This document shows, piece by piece, positions 1 to 6,391 of a stretch of DNA of 33,387 bases. The notes under the pieces were generated by a model. That model ran no database searches, was not told where the DNA came from, and saw only the letters and a program-made list of their open reading frames with translations. A program made the position numbers and the translations under genes. Source of the stretch: Bacteroidaceae bacterium (GTDB lineage: Bacteria > Bacteroidota > Bacteroidia > Bacteroidales > Bacteroidaceae); NCBI GenBank assembly GCA_017520935.1, contig JAFXEF010000041.1, positions 1 to 33,387 of the forward strand, in the 5' to 3' direction. Numbering within the stretch: position 1 is the first letter of the stretch; each line of letters starts with the position of its first letter.

Positions 1-2
1 AG

Positions 3-185
3 CCCAGTTGGGAAACATTTGCAGCCTAACTGGTGCGCAGATTTCCAGCCTTGAAATCACTGCCATTTTTCGGTAGGTAAACTCGGTAAACTCGGTCAAC
101 TCACCTGCTTTCAGGAAGAAGAAAGAGCTTAATATATATAATTAATAATATTACCCCCTATAATATAGGGCCTCCCGCGCCAGCT
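3..185. repeat. Terminal repeat A, copy 1
   Basis: This stretch of about 180 bp recurs in the same orientation at 33194-33365 with few differences. It opens with a CCAGTT/AACTGG inverted pair, continues through a 9-bp tandem (GGTAAACTC, GGTAAACTC, GGTCAACTC at 76-102), an AT-rich stretch, and CCCTATA/TATAGGG arms near 155-170. The other copy has only two 9-bp units, so the tandem varies in number. No convincing reading frame crosses it. It probably belongs to a multi-copy dispersed family, since both copies lie at the edges of the window. Confidence 0.85.
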
Positions 186-257
186 CCTACAAAATAAGAA
201 ACAAGGGAGTTTACCGCGTTTACCACGTTCACCTTGATTAGGGAGACCTCTCGGCCT

Positions 258-334
258 CTCGGAATTCCGAGGGTCTTGAGGTAGGAGTCTCTGACTCCTT
301 TGATGTTATTGCGGGTCATAGACCCTGATACTCG
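258..334. repeat. Three-hairpin element B, copy 1
   Basis: Three consecutive stem-loops are visible: CTCGGAA/TTCCGAG (258-271), AGGAGTC-TCT-GACTCCT (283-299) and GGGTC-ATA-GACCC (313-325). The related copy at 33090-33173 keeps the second stem through a paired change (AGGGGTC/GACCCCT) and the first with altered bases. That points to selection for, or a mechanism maintaining, the folded form, as in REP/BIME-like elements or a small structured RNA. Its function is unknown. Confidence 0.75.
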
Positions 335-339
335 TTAAC

Positions 340-360
340 GGCGGATAAGGCATATCCGCC
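340..360 (-). terminator. Hairpin after the ATPase gene
   Basis: A perfect 8-bp stem (GGCGGATA, loop AGGCA, TATCCGCC) lies 20 bp past the stop codon of the minus-strand ATPase gene. There is no T-run after it on either strand, so its role as a terminator is inferred from position only. Confidence 0.4.
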
Positions 361-380
361 GTGACGGAATTTCCAAGGTG

Positions 381-1793
381 CTACTCGGCAAATAAGTCAT
401 CAATAACCACTTCGCTTTGTACAGTTCCGCTGTACATGTTCTTTTTTAAGCCGTAGGTGGTTACGAATGTTTGATGTATTGCTTTGCGTGTTTTGGTCGC
501 TGAACGGAAAATTTCAGCTCGTTCACGGAGGCGTTCATCATACTGCTTAGTGATTTCAAACTCGCCCTGTGAGAATTTCATTTCACATAGGTTAATAGTT
601 TGGTCTCTGCGGTCAATGAGTAAATCTATTTGTGCTCCATCACCTTTCCAACCACATATATCACTTTGTACTCCACTAATTCCTAACTTTTGCTTAATCT
701 GCCGGATATGGTGTAGGCTTAACTGCTCGAATGAATAACCACTCCACGCTCTACGGGATGGAGAGTCTATCATGTTCTGCCAATGGTTCTCATCCTGACC
801 ACGGTAGCCCTTGACATAGCGTAGATGGAACAATGTGAACAAATCGGTCAATTGGAATATGGTACCTCTTTCACTTTTTCCGAAAGCTGTGTACTGACGT
901 ATAAAGTCACAATCACAAAGGTTGCGAAGTGCTTTTGTCAAGGCTCCACCATCTTCAATTTTAGTAGCCGCTATAATTTCCGTTCGAGTCAATCCTGAAG
1001 CCTTGCTTGCTAACACTTCGATAATTTGTTTATGCAATGTAGCTTCGTTGAAGAGCGAACGGAATAGAAAGTTATATTCTCGTGAAAGTGGAGCATTTTG
1101 TACAAAGAAAAGATTATCCACATTTTGAGTTAGACTCTTGTCTTGTTCAAGCATTTGAAGGTATAAAGGTGTACCACCAAGTATCATATAACATTCTGCA
1201 ATCTGGTAGCGATTCCAATTTATACCTCGTGATATTAGGTATAGCTCTGTCTCATATAGCGAAAATGGAGCAAGATAGATACTCCGTGTGGTTCTGTTAT
1301 ATAATCCACCTTTATCTGAAAGCACATTCTCTCGCATCCAAGTAGTTGCACTACCACAAACGATAAGTTTCAAGCGATTGTTAGTGGCACCCCAAGAGTT
1401 CCAAAAATATTCAAAGGCTTTAATGAATCGGCTCTTTTGAGTATCCATCCAAGGTAATTCATCAAGAAATACAACAATGGGACTATCTCCATCTATGGAT
1501 TCAAGATACTCACGTAACTGGGCAAATGCATCAAACCAGTCCTTTGCTACTTTCCATTTACGACCGGAATAATGTTCTAACTGACGAGTGAACTCTCTAA
1601 GTTGCTCTTTCTTCGTACCCTGATAAATACCTGTAGAATAGAAACTGAAAGTGTCTTTGAAATATTGTCTTACCAGATAGGTCTTACCGATACGACGTCT
1701 GCCATAAATAGCAATAAGTTCCGGAGATTTTGATTCAATACGTTGACGCAGAATTTCCTGCTCTGCCTTTCTTCCGATGATAATATCGCTCAT
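381..1793 (-). CDS. AAA+ ATPase with C-terminal DUF234 (PD-(D/E)XK-like) domain
   Basis: A 470-residue protein of the archaeal-type ATPase_2/DUF234 family. Walker A is GRRRIGKT (residues 31-38) and Walker B is FLDELPW (109-115). A central winged-helix-like part follows. The C-terminal domain has D390 in IDLLID and E404-x-K406 in LCEMKFS, the pattern of a PD-(D/E)XK nuclease fold. The start at 1793 (MSDIII) was chosen over an upstream in-frame ATG because the family begins close to the GRKAEQ motif and because a TACCTTTG promoter element lies at 1816-1823. The physiological role of the family is poorly defined; substrates are not known. The gene is visibly AT-richer than the core genes and sits among repeats, so recent acquisition is likely. 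ATPase call is strong, nuclease activity is inferred. Confidence 0.9.
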   Translation of the reverse strand: MSDIIIGRKAEQEILRQRIESKSPELIAIYGRRRIGKTYLVRQYFKDTFSFYSTGIYQGTKKEQLREFTRQLEHYSGRKWKVAKDWFDAFAQLREYLESIDGDSPIVVFLDELPWMDTQKSRFIKAFEYFWNSWGATNNRLKLIVCGSATTWMRENVLSDKGGLYNRTTRSIYLAPFSLYETELYLISRGINWNRYQIAECYMILGGTPLYLQMLEQDKSLTQNVDNLFFVQNAPLSREYNFLFRSLFNEATLHKQIIEVLASKASGLTRTEIIAATKIEDGGALTKALRNLCDCDFIRQYTAFGKSERGTIFQLTDLFTLFHLRYVKGYRGQDENHWQNMIDSPSRRAWSGYSFEQLSLHHIRQIKQKLGISGVQSDICGWKGDGAQIDLLIDRRDQTINLCEMKFSQGEFEITKQYDERLRERAEIFRSATKTRKAIHQTFVTTYGLKKNMYSGTVQSEVVIDDLFAE

Positions 1794-1815
1794 ATCGCAA
1801 TCATTTAAGTTTATG

Positions 1816-1823
1816 CAAAGGTA
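1816..1823 (-). promoter_or_regulatory. Promoter -7 element of the ATPase gene
   Basis: Read on the minus strand this is TACCTTTG, an exact match to the Bacteroidales -7 consensus TAnnTTTG, about 22 bp before the chosen ATG. No clear -33 TTTG is present at the usual spacing, so the promoter may be weak or activated. Confidence 0.5.
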
Positions 1824-2009
1824 AGCAAAATCTCTCGATTCTTTATCGGTAACTAAATAATTTTTCAACTTACCGACCAAGAATCGCACACATCTCTATA
1901 AAACATCAACCTTGGGAAAATAAAAACAACGGGAACTTTATGGTATCAATTCATAAGGTTTCCGTTAGTGTCCTACTGATTACCAGTCTAGTATGTTTTG
2001 TATTTCGGT

Positions 2010-2316
2010 TCAAGCGTGAAGCCATACACCTGTTGCCCGCTTCACAGTATTAGGCTCTCGCATTGCCCTGTTCGTCGAAACGAGCAACGAGAAGCCTCAC
2101 GCCGATATGCATATACACTACCTCCATTATATATAACAAAGGGGAAGAAAAACATACCCATGAGACATTCACCGTTGCTTTGTCTTTGACGAACATTAAG
2201 AATTTGCGAGATTCAATACTGTCAGAACCAAAGCGCCAAGTAAACGCCTTTCCCATTATGTCATCCCCACCCTGCCACCTTAATCCGTAAAAGTGAATAA
2301 AGGTATAGGCGCGAAG
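2010..2316 (-). ncRNA. Structured element C1 (candidate RNA), paralog of C2
   Basis: About 300 bp, read on the minus strand, match 31914-32238 over the full length; the block 2237-2287 has 49 of 51 bases identical. A promoter (TAATTTTG at 2323-2330) stands just before it. Near the 3' end are a large hairpin (2053-2096, stems GGCT/AGCC, CTCG/CGAG, TTGC/GCAA, TCGT/ACGA, loop CGAA) and a final 7-bp hairpin (2016-2022 with 2039-2045). Several stem bases differ from C2 while pairing is retained. Unlike C2, no T-run follows the final hairpin, so transcripts may run on toward the ATPase gene, which starts 217 bp further on. It matches no RNA family I know. A 68-codon reading frame overlaps it, so a short mRNA is an alternative. 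Confidence 0.55.
2050..2256 (-). CDS. Possible small protein inside element C1
   Basis: A 68-codon frame beginning MGKAFTWRFG and ending QGNARA. The stop lies at the foot of the large hairpin. The second copy of the element has stop codons at the equivalent of codons 7 and 14, but its later residues remain alignable (FVKDKATVN against FVKNKATVN). Either C2 carries a dead copy of a small gene, or the similarity is a by-product of RNA conservation. A GGGGAT stretch lies about 10 nt before the ATG. No recognised domain. Confidence 0.25.
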   Translation of the reverse strand: MGKAFTWRFGSDSIESRKFLMFVKDKATVNVSWVCFSSPLLYIMEVVYMHIGVRLLVARFDEQGNARA

Positions 2317-2321
2317 ATGCA

Positions 2322-2383
2322 GCAAAATTAGTGCAAACCGAACGAAAAAGCAAGTTTACTTATATTTTTCTGAGGCGCAGCCT
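2322..2383 (-). promoter_or_regulatory. Left arm of a 62-bp inverted repeat, carrying the C1 promoter
   Basis: On the minus strand this arm starts AGGCTGCGCCTC and ends with TAATTTTGC. It matches the right arm (2913-2974) at about 54 of 62 positions. The -7 box is TAATTTTG (2323-2330); the -33 position reads CTTG where the right arm has TTTG. Transcription would start near 2316 and run into C1. Similar TTTTCGCTCG-containing promoter modules occur at 15681-15722, 15765-15804 and 24505-24544, so this is a recurrent promoter cassette. Confidence 0.65.
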
Positions 2384-2439
2384 TTCTGTTTGCGCCAGCA
2401 AACTAAAGATACAATATAATTCTGAATTGCAAATGAAGA

Positions 2440-2586
2440 ATGCCTGATTATTTTCATGTTTTAGAACAGAGAAATTTTACGCTTTGCGCCAGATGTTCTA
2501 TATTCCAAGACTGGCAATATTCATTCCAAGACTGGCAATATATATTCCAAGTCTTGGAATATTACTTTTATCGAGGTACTAATTAA
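2440..2586 (+). CDS. Possible 48-aa repeat peptide
   Basis: An ATG frame starting MPDYFHVLEQ whose second half encodes a 7-residue repeat (IFQDWQY, SFQDWQY, IFQVLEY) because the underlying DNA repeat is 21 bp long. No promoter or recognised family supports it. The frame may be an accident of the repeat, which is also palindromic at DNA level. Confidence 0.15.
   Translation: MPDYFHVLEQRNFTLCARCSIFQDWQYSFQDWQYIFQVLEYYFYRGTN
2502..2562. repeat. 21-bp tandem repeat ending in a perfect palindrome
   Basis: The 19-mer ATTCCAAGACTGGCAATAT occurs at 2502-2520 and 2523-2541. A variant ATTCCAAGTCTTGGAATAT lies at 2544-2562, so the period is 21 bp, two helical turns. The last unit with its two preceding bases (2542-2562) is a perfect inverted repeat of two 10-bp arms around one base. 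It looks like an array of protein-binding sites or a minisatellite. Confidence 0.7.
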
Positions 2587-2614
2587 CGTTACATCGGCCA
2601 GACGGCAAAGCCCT

Positions 2615-2690
2615 CTACAGGTATTGTTTCGAAAGACCTGTAGGTGAAAAATTTAAGACCTGTAGGTGATAAATTTTAAGACCTATAGGT
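2615..2690. repeat. Array of ACCTGTAGGT palindromes
   Basis: The inverted repeat ACCTGTAGGT occurs at 2636-2645 and 2658-2667, and as the perfect palindrome ACCTATAGGT at 2681-2690, at 22- and 23-bp steps. A half-site in opposite orientation (CTACAGGT) is at 2615-2622. The regular two-turn spacing between divergent promoters suggests operators or an iteron-like array. No neighbouring regulator gene is recognised. Confidence 0.65.
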
Positions 2691-2854
2691 GCCTGAATTT
2701 ACCATCTGCAGGAGGGCTTGACTTAGGTATGCCGAAGAAGCCGCTACTGAGGCCTGATTTCCGCCGTCACTGATTACAAACATAGGTCATAAGTGATGGC
2801 AAACGCCGATGAGTAGAGAAAAGTAAACTTTTCCATTATATTCACTCGTTGAAA

Positions 2855-2886
2855 TTTGGCATTTCGCTCGGCTTGCACTATATTTA
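2855..2886 (+). promoter_or_regulatory. Degenerate upstream copy of the promoter cassette
   Basis: TTTG (2855-2858), a 20-bp spacer containing TTTCGCTCGGCTTGCAC, then TATATTTA (2879-2886). The spacer core is shared with the promoter at 2942-2973, but the last base of the -7 box is A rather than G. Probably a decayed duplicate of the downstream promoter. Confidence 0.4.
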
Positions 2887-2912
2887 GTGTCCACTATGCG
2901 GACACAGAAATT

Positions 2913-2974
2913 AGGCTGCGCCTCGGAAAACTACAAATAAATTTGCGTTTTCGCTCGGCTTGCACTAATTTTGC
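2913..2974 (+). promoter_or_regulatory. Right arm of the inverted repeat, promoter of the DMP19-like gene
   Basis: This arm contains TTTG (2942-2945), a 20-bp spacer and TAATTTTG (2966-2973), an excellent match to the Bacteroidales housekeeping promoter. The transcript would begin near 2980, giving a leader of about 12 nt before the ATG at 2992. The arm is the inverted partner of 2322-2383, so transcription leaves the block in both directions. Confidence 0.75.
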
Positions 2975-2991
2975 ACTTTATTGCGTGGATT

Positions 2992-3486
2992 ATGAGCAAA
3001 TGGGTTGAAGAAATCAAGCTGCAGCAGGCGGCCACGGAGGGTATGGATGCTTTCCTGAAGGTATTTACCGATGGGTACTGGCGCTGCATTGACGGTGAGC
3101 TGACGGCCGGGACGATGCCGCGCCTCACGGGTAGCCAGCATGTGTTGCTGGGCTATAGCATATTGCACGAGGAACTGATGGACGGCGGGTTCTGCCAGCT
3201 GATACAGAACGGTTACGGCCCCTATATCTTCGACAATCCCTTTGCCAAGGCAATGCGCCTGTGGGGGATGAAGGAGTTCTCCAAGGTGATATACAAGGCC
3301 AAGGAGGTGTATGACGAACACAAGGCCGACCTTACCCGTGAACGCACCGACGAGGAGTTCATGGCGATGTATGAGCTGTATCCTCAGTTTGATGACCTGG
3401 AAGACTACTTCATCGAGAATGAGGAGCAGATAACAGCCACCATCGCCTGCTATGTGGATGAGCATATTGAGGAATTCATTATATAA
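2992..3486 (+). CDS. DMP19 / DUF4375 family protein
   Basis: A 164-residue acidic protein. The central segment from LLGYSILHEELMDGG through NGYGPYIFDNPFAKAM (about 45-85) is the signature of DUF4375, the family of the Neisseria DNA-mimic protein DMP19. The C-terminal half is rich in Glu and Asp (EDYFIENEEQ and nearby). DMP19 copies DNA charge and binds a repressor; whether this protein does so is not shown. The ATG at 2992 was preferred over an upstream TTG at 2971 because the TTG lies inside the -7 box. It is first in a run of six plus-strand genes, 34 bp before the next. Confidence 0.8.
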   Translation: MSKWVEEIKLQQAATEGMDAFLKVFTDGYWRCIDGELTAGTMPRLTGSQHVLLGYSILHEELMDGGFCQLIQNGYGPYIFDNPFAKAMRLWGMKEFSKVIYKAKEVYDEHKADLTRERTDEEFMAMYELYPQFDDLEDYFIENEEQITATIACYVDEHIEEFII

Positions 3487-3520
3487 ATCAAAAAAAAATT
3501 AGAAGTTAAATGTTAAGACT

Positions 3521-4360
3521 ATGAAAATATTGAAAATGAAGAAGAGAGTTTTATTTTGCTTCGCTTGCATTGCGACTTTGCTGCTGACCTCGTGCCTTGA
3601 AAATACGGGTTACAGCTATACCTCAACTTTCTCGCGTATCGTGACCATTGACCATAGCGCTACACCTGTCAAACTGATAGCCGACTATACGGGTGAGACG
3701 TTCCAGCTTGACAACCTCACTTCGGCGGAACAGCTCAGCCTGTATGACTTGCAGGATGCCGACCGGGCTTTTGTTACTATCAATCTCGATGTGGACAATT
3801 CGTATAAGCCCCATTGGACCCTTGTTGAAGGCAAGGCTATTAAGGTGAATGCTGTCTGGAACAGGGCGTTGCCCGAGGGCGCTCAGATGAATGCACTGAG
3901 CGGTCTACAGAATTATGCGGTAGAGAGTGCGTGGAGCTATCCTGCGGCATGGATAGCCAATGGTTATGTAAATATAGCCCCCATCATACAGTCGGCCGGC
4001 CGTGGCACCTATTATCTGCAGCCCAAGACGATTTATGGCGATACGTTGCGTTTTGATATCAAGGCAGCTTTCACTCCGCTTGACAAGGAGAGCTACATTG
4101 CCGATTTCGTCAACTTTGACCTGCGCACCTTGACCGATACTACGGAGGCCGATGCGCTGACCCGTGATGTGGTGCGTAATATGCTGAACACGATTGCCAC
4201 CAGGGACTCAGTGTGCATGATGATTGTGGGCGACTTCCACGACAAATATGTTAAGGTTGACTCGCTTTCTACCGGTTCGGTGAAGTATGAGGAAAGAGAT
4301 ACGGTAGTGAAGTATCCGGCATACACGAACTATACTGACCTGCGAGCACTGATCAGGTAA
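3521..4360 (+). CDS. NigD-like lipoprotein
   Basis: A 279-residue exported lipoprotein. The signal peptide ends in LLTSC with the lipidated Cys at residue 25. The following part (about 35-110) is beta-rich with the stretch ADRAFVTINLDVDN, resembling the N-terminal OB-like domain of NigD proteins of Bacteroides. A second domain of unknown fold follows. NigD was named from a bacteriocin gene cluster, but most relatives have no assigned role and no such cluster is visible here. The stop codon is 7 bp before the next start, so the two are co-transcribed. The family call rests on general resemblance. Confidence 0.65.
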   Translation: MKILKMKKRVLFCFACIATLLLTSCLENTGYSYTSTFSRIVTIDHSATPVKLIADYTGETFQLDNLTSAEQLSLYDLQDADRAFVTINLDVDNSYKPHWTLVEGKAIKVNAVWNRALPEGAQMNALSGLQNYAVESAWSYPAAWIANGYVNIAPIIQSAGRGTYYLQPKTIYGDTLRFDIKAAFTPLDKESYIADFVNFDLRTLTDTTEADALTRDVVRNMLNTIATRDSVCMMIVGDFHDKYVKVDSLSTGSVKYEERDTVVKYPAYTNYTDLRALIR

Positions 4361-4367
4361 TTTGCAG

Positions 4368-4940
4368 ATGAGCTATAGAGATCTGTTCACACGATTGTTC
4401 CGCCTCTTGGCCAATCCCAAGCAAGCGTGGAGGGAGATTTCCACCGAGTCACCCCGCCGTGATGTGATGGCTACTTTCGTCTATCCGCTCATTGCCATGT
4501 GTGGAGTGGCTGTATTGCTCAGCGCATTCATGCACGAAGGAATGAAACGTGAGGTGTATCAACCTGCGCTGATGCAGATGCTCAGCTACTGCATCGCGCT
4601 CTTCGGCGGTTTCTTTCTGGCCTCTTATTTGCATGACATGGTGATGCAGAAGTATCTAGGCAGAGCTTCAAACATGCCTTTAGCGCAACTCTTCGTAGGC
4701 TATGCCATGGGCGTGGTGTTCGTGGCCGACATACTGATAGTACTCTTTCCGCAGTTCTTCATCTTCAAGTGGATACTGCAGTTCTATGTACTCTACGTGG
4801 TGTGGGAAGGTAGCGAGGTGATACTTGGCGTAGAGGAAGAACAGCGTCTGATATTCACTGGAATAACCTCGGCGGCCATTGTCTTCTCACCTGTAATCAT
4901 TCAAATGGTGTTCGACACATTATCTAACATACTGGGCTGA
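4368..4940 (+). CDS. Yip1-like integral membrane protein
   Basis: A 190-residue protein. The N-terminal part ([21 protein letters not shown], about 3-24) matches the amphipathic entry of bacterial Yip1-domain proteins. It is followed by roughly five hydrophobic segments (near 35-55, 70-88, 103-125, 130-145 and 160-185). Such proteins are inner-membrane proteins of unknown function. The ATG at 4368 fits better than a TTG two codons earlier. The last base of its TGA is the first base of the smpB ATG, which implies translational coupling. Confidence 0.75.
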   Translation: MSYRDLFTRLFRLLANPKQAWREISTESPRRDVMATFVYPLIAMCGVAVLLSAFMHEGMKREVYQPALMQMLSYCIALFGGFFLASYLHDMVMQKYLGRASNMPLAQLFVGYAMGVVFVADILIVLFPQFFIFKWILQFYVLYVVWEGSEVILGVEEEQRLIFTGITSAAIVFSPVIIQMVFDTLSNILG

Positions 4941-5404
4941 TGGAAAATAAGAAGCATACCACTCCTATTAATATAAAGAACAAGAAGGCGTCGTTCGACT
5001 ATGAATTTATCGACACCTATACGGCAGGCATCGTGCTCACGGGTACGGAGATAAAGTCTATACGTATGGGCAAGGCCAGCCTCGTGGACACCTACTGCTA
5101 CTTCATCAATGGGGAGCTGTGGGTAAAGAACATGCATATATCGGAGTACTTTTATGGCTCGTACAACAACCACAATGCCCGCCGCGAGCGCAAACTGCTG
5201 CTGAGCAAGAAGGAGTTGCGCAACCTGCAGAACGAGGAGAAGAACCCCGGATTCACCATCGTGCCTACCCGTCTCTACATCAATGAGAAGGGATTGGCCA
5301 AGCTCGTCATTGCCCTTGCCAAGGGTAAGAAGCAATACGACAAGCGCCAGTCGCTCAAGGAGAAGGACGACCGTCGCGAAATGGACCGATTGTTTAAAAG
5401 ATAA
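4940..5404 (+). CDS. smpB: SsrA-binding protein SmpB
   Basis: A 154-residue protein, the family's normal length. It binds tmRNA and delivers it to stalled ribosomes for trans-translation. Diagnostic segments include [22 protein letters not shown] near the N-terminus, [14 protein letters not shown], and the basic C-terminal tail with [18 protein letters not shown], which enters the mRNA channel. It overlaps the upstream Yip1-like gene by one base. The tmRNA gene is not in this window. Confidence 0.97.
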   Translation: MENKKHTTPINIKNKKASFDYEFIDTYTAGIVLTGTEIKSIRMGKASLVDTYCYFINGELWVKNMHISEYFYGSYNNHNARRERKLLLSKKELRNLQNEEKNPGFTIVPTRLYINEKGLAKLVIALAKGKKQYDKRQSLKEKDDRREMDRLFKR

Positions 5405-5442
5405 TCATAGGCAATCTTAGAAAGCCAAGAAAAGGACACTTC

Positions 5443-6387
5443 ATGGCTATTAGACATTCTCTTAACCGCTTATATAGATGTGTGCGCTTGGCTCTGCCAC
5501 GCTCGCTCAACATCTGCCTATGGTTACTCAAGGTAATGCTGCCCATATCGCTTGCTGTGCGTGTGCTGCAGTATGTAGGTGTCATCGACTGGCTGGCAGG
5601 ATATCTCTCGCCTGTGTTCTCCTATATCGGACTATCGGGCGACTCGGCATTTGTATTCCTCACCAGTATCTTCCTTCCGCTCTATCCCACGATTGCCGTG
5701 ATGACCACCCTCACGATTACTCTGCGTGAGGCTACCATCTTGGCGGTAATGTGCCTCATTTCGCACAATCTGCCAGTCGAGTGCTCGGTGGCTCACAAGA
5801 CAGGTTCGCGTTTTGGCGAGATTGTAGCTTTTCGCATCGCCATGTCGTTCGTCTCGGCCATCGTGCTCAATTGGCTGTTGCCACATAGCAATGTCCCCTT
5901 CATCTTCCTCGCGTCAACCACCACCAAAGTAGCATCGTGGGGAATGCTCTTTACGCAATGGTTCACCTCATCGCTCACACTTGTCGTCACTATTGTGCTC
6001 ATTGTTTCCGCCTTGATGATACTCCAGCGCGTACTCGAGGAGTTTGGCTGGATGCACCGCATTGCCCATTCACTATCGCCACTAATGCGCCTCTTCGGAC
6101 TGCCCCCGGGCTGTTCGCTGCTGTGGCTCACAGGCAATGTAGTGGGCATGGCCTACGGTGCAGCCATCATGATTGATGAAGTAGAGCAAGGCCGGCTCAC
6201 TCGCGATGAGGCCAATCTGGTAAATCATCACCTCGGCGTGTCACATTCACTGTTAGAAGACACCATGCTTTTCGTGGCTATGGGTATCAGCTTCTGGTGG
6301 CTATTCCTCACCCGGCTCATATTGGCCATGGTGGCAGTATGGGCGATGAGGTTATACACTCACATACGACAAGCTAACTATACATAA
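5443..6387 (+). CDS. Nucleoside-recognition (Gate) domain membrane protein
   Basis: A 314-residue polytopic membrane protein with two Gate-type repeats. The first covers roughly residues 20-160, including LSGDSAFVFLTSIFLPLYPTI and the SHNLPVECSV motif. The second covers roughly 190-300, with TGNVVGMAYGAAIMIDE and NHHLGVSHSLLEDT. The paired conserved segments are characteristic of SpmA/SpmB-like and nucleoside-recognition proteins. The transported or sensed compound is not known. It starts 38 bp after smpB and ends 4 bp before metH, so it is probably in the same transcript. Confidence 0.85.
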   Translation: MAIRHSLNRLYRCVRLALPRSLNICLWLLKVMLPISLAVRVLQYVGVIDWLAGYLSPVFSYIGLSGDSAFVFLTSIFLPLYPTIAVMTTLTITLREATILAVMCLISHNLPVECSVAHKTGSRFGEIVAFRIAMSFVSAIVLNWLLPHSNVPFIFLASTTTKVASWGMLFTQWFTSSLTLVVTIVLIVSALMILQRVLEEFGWMHRIAHSLSPLMRLFGLPPGCSLLWLTGNVVGMAYGAAIMIDEVEQGRLTRDEANLVNHHLGVSHSLLEDTMLFVAMGISFWWLFLTRLILAMVAVWAMRLYTHIRQANYT

Positions 6388-6391
6388 GACT

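Noticed and set aside
2502..2690. CRISPR array
   Set aside because: Units are short, spacing is a constant 21-23 bp without unique spacers, and there are no cas genes.
2384..2912. Invertible promoter (inverton)
   Set aside because: The promoters are in the repeat arms and point outward in either orientation, so inversion would not switch them; no site-specific recombinase is nearby.
2965..3465. Long minus-strand frame opposite the DMP19-like gene
   Set aside because: It is the antisense shadow of a gene with a recognisable family and an excellent promoter.
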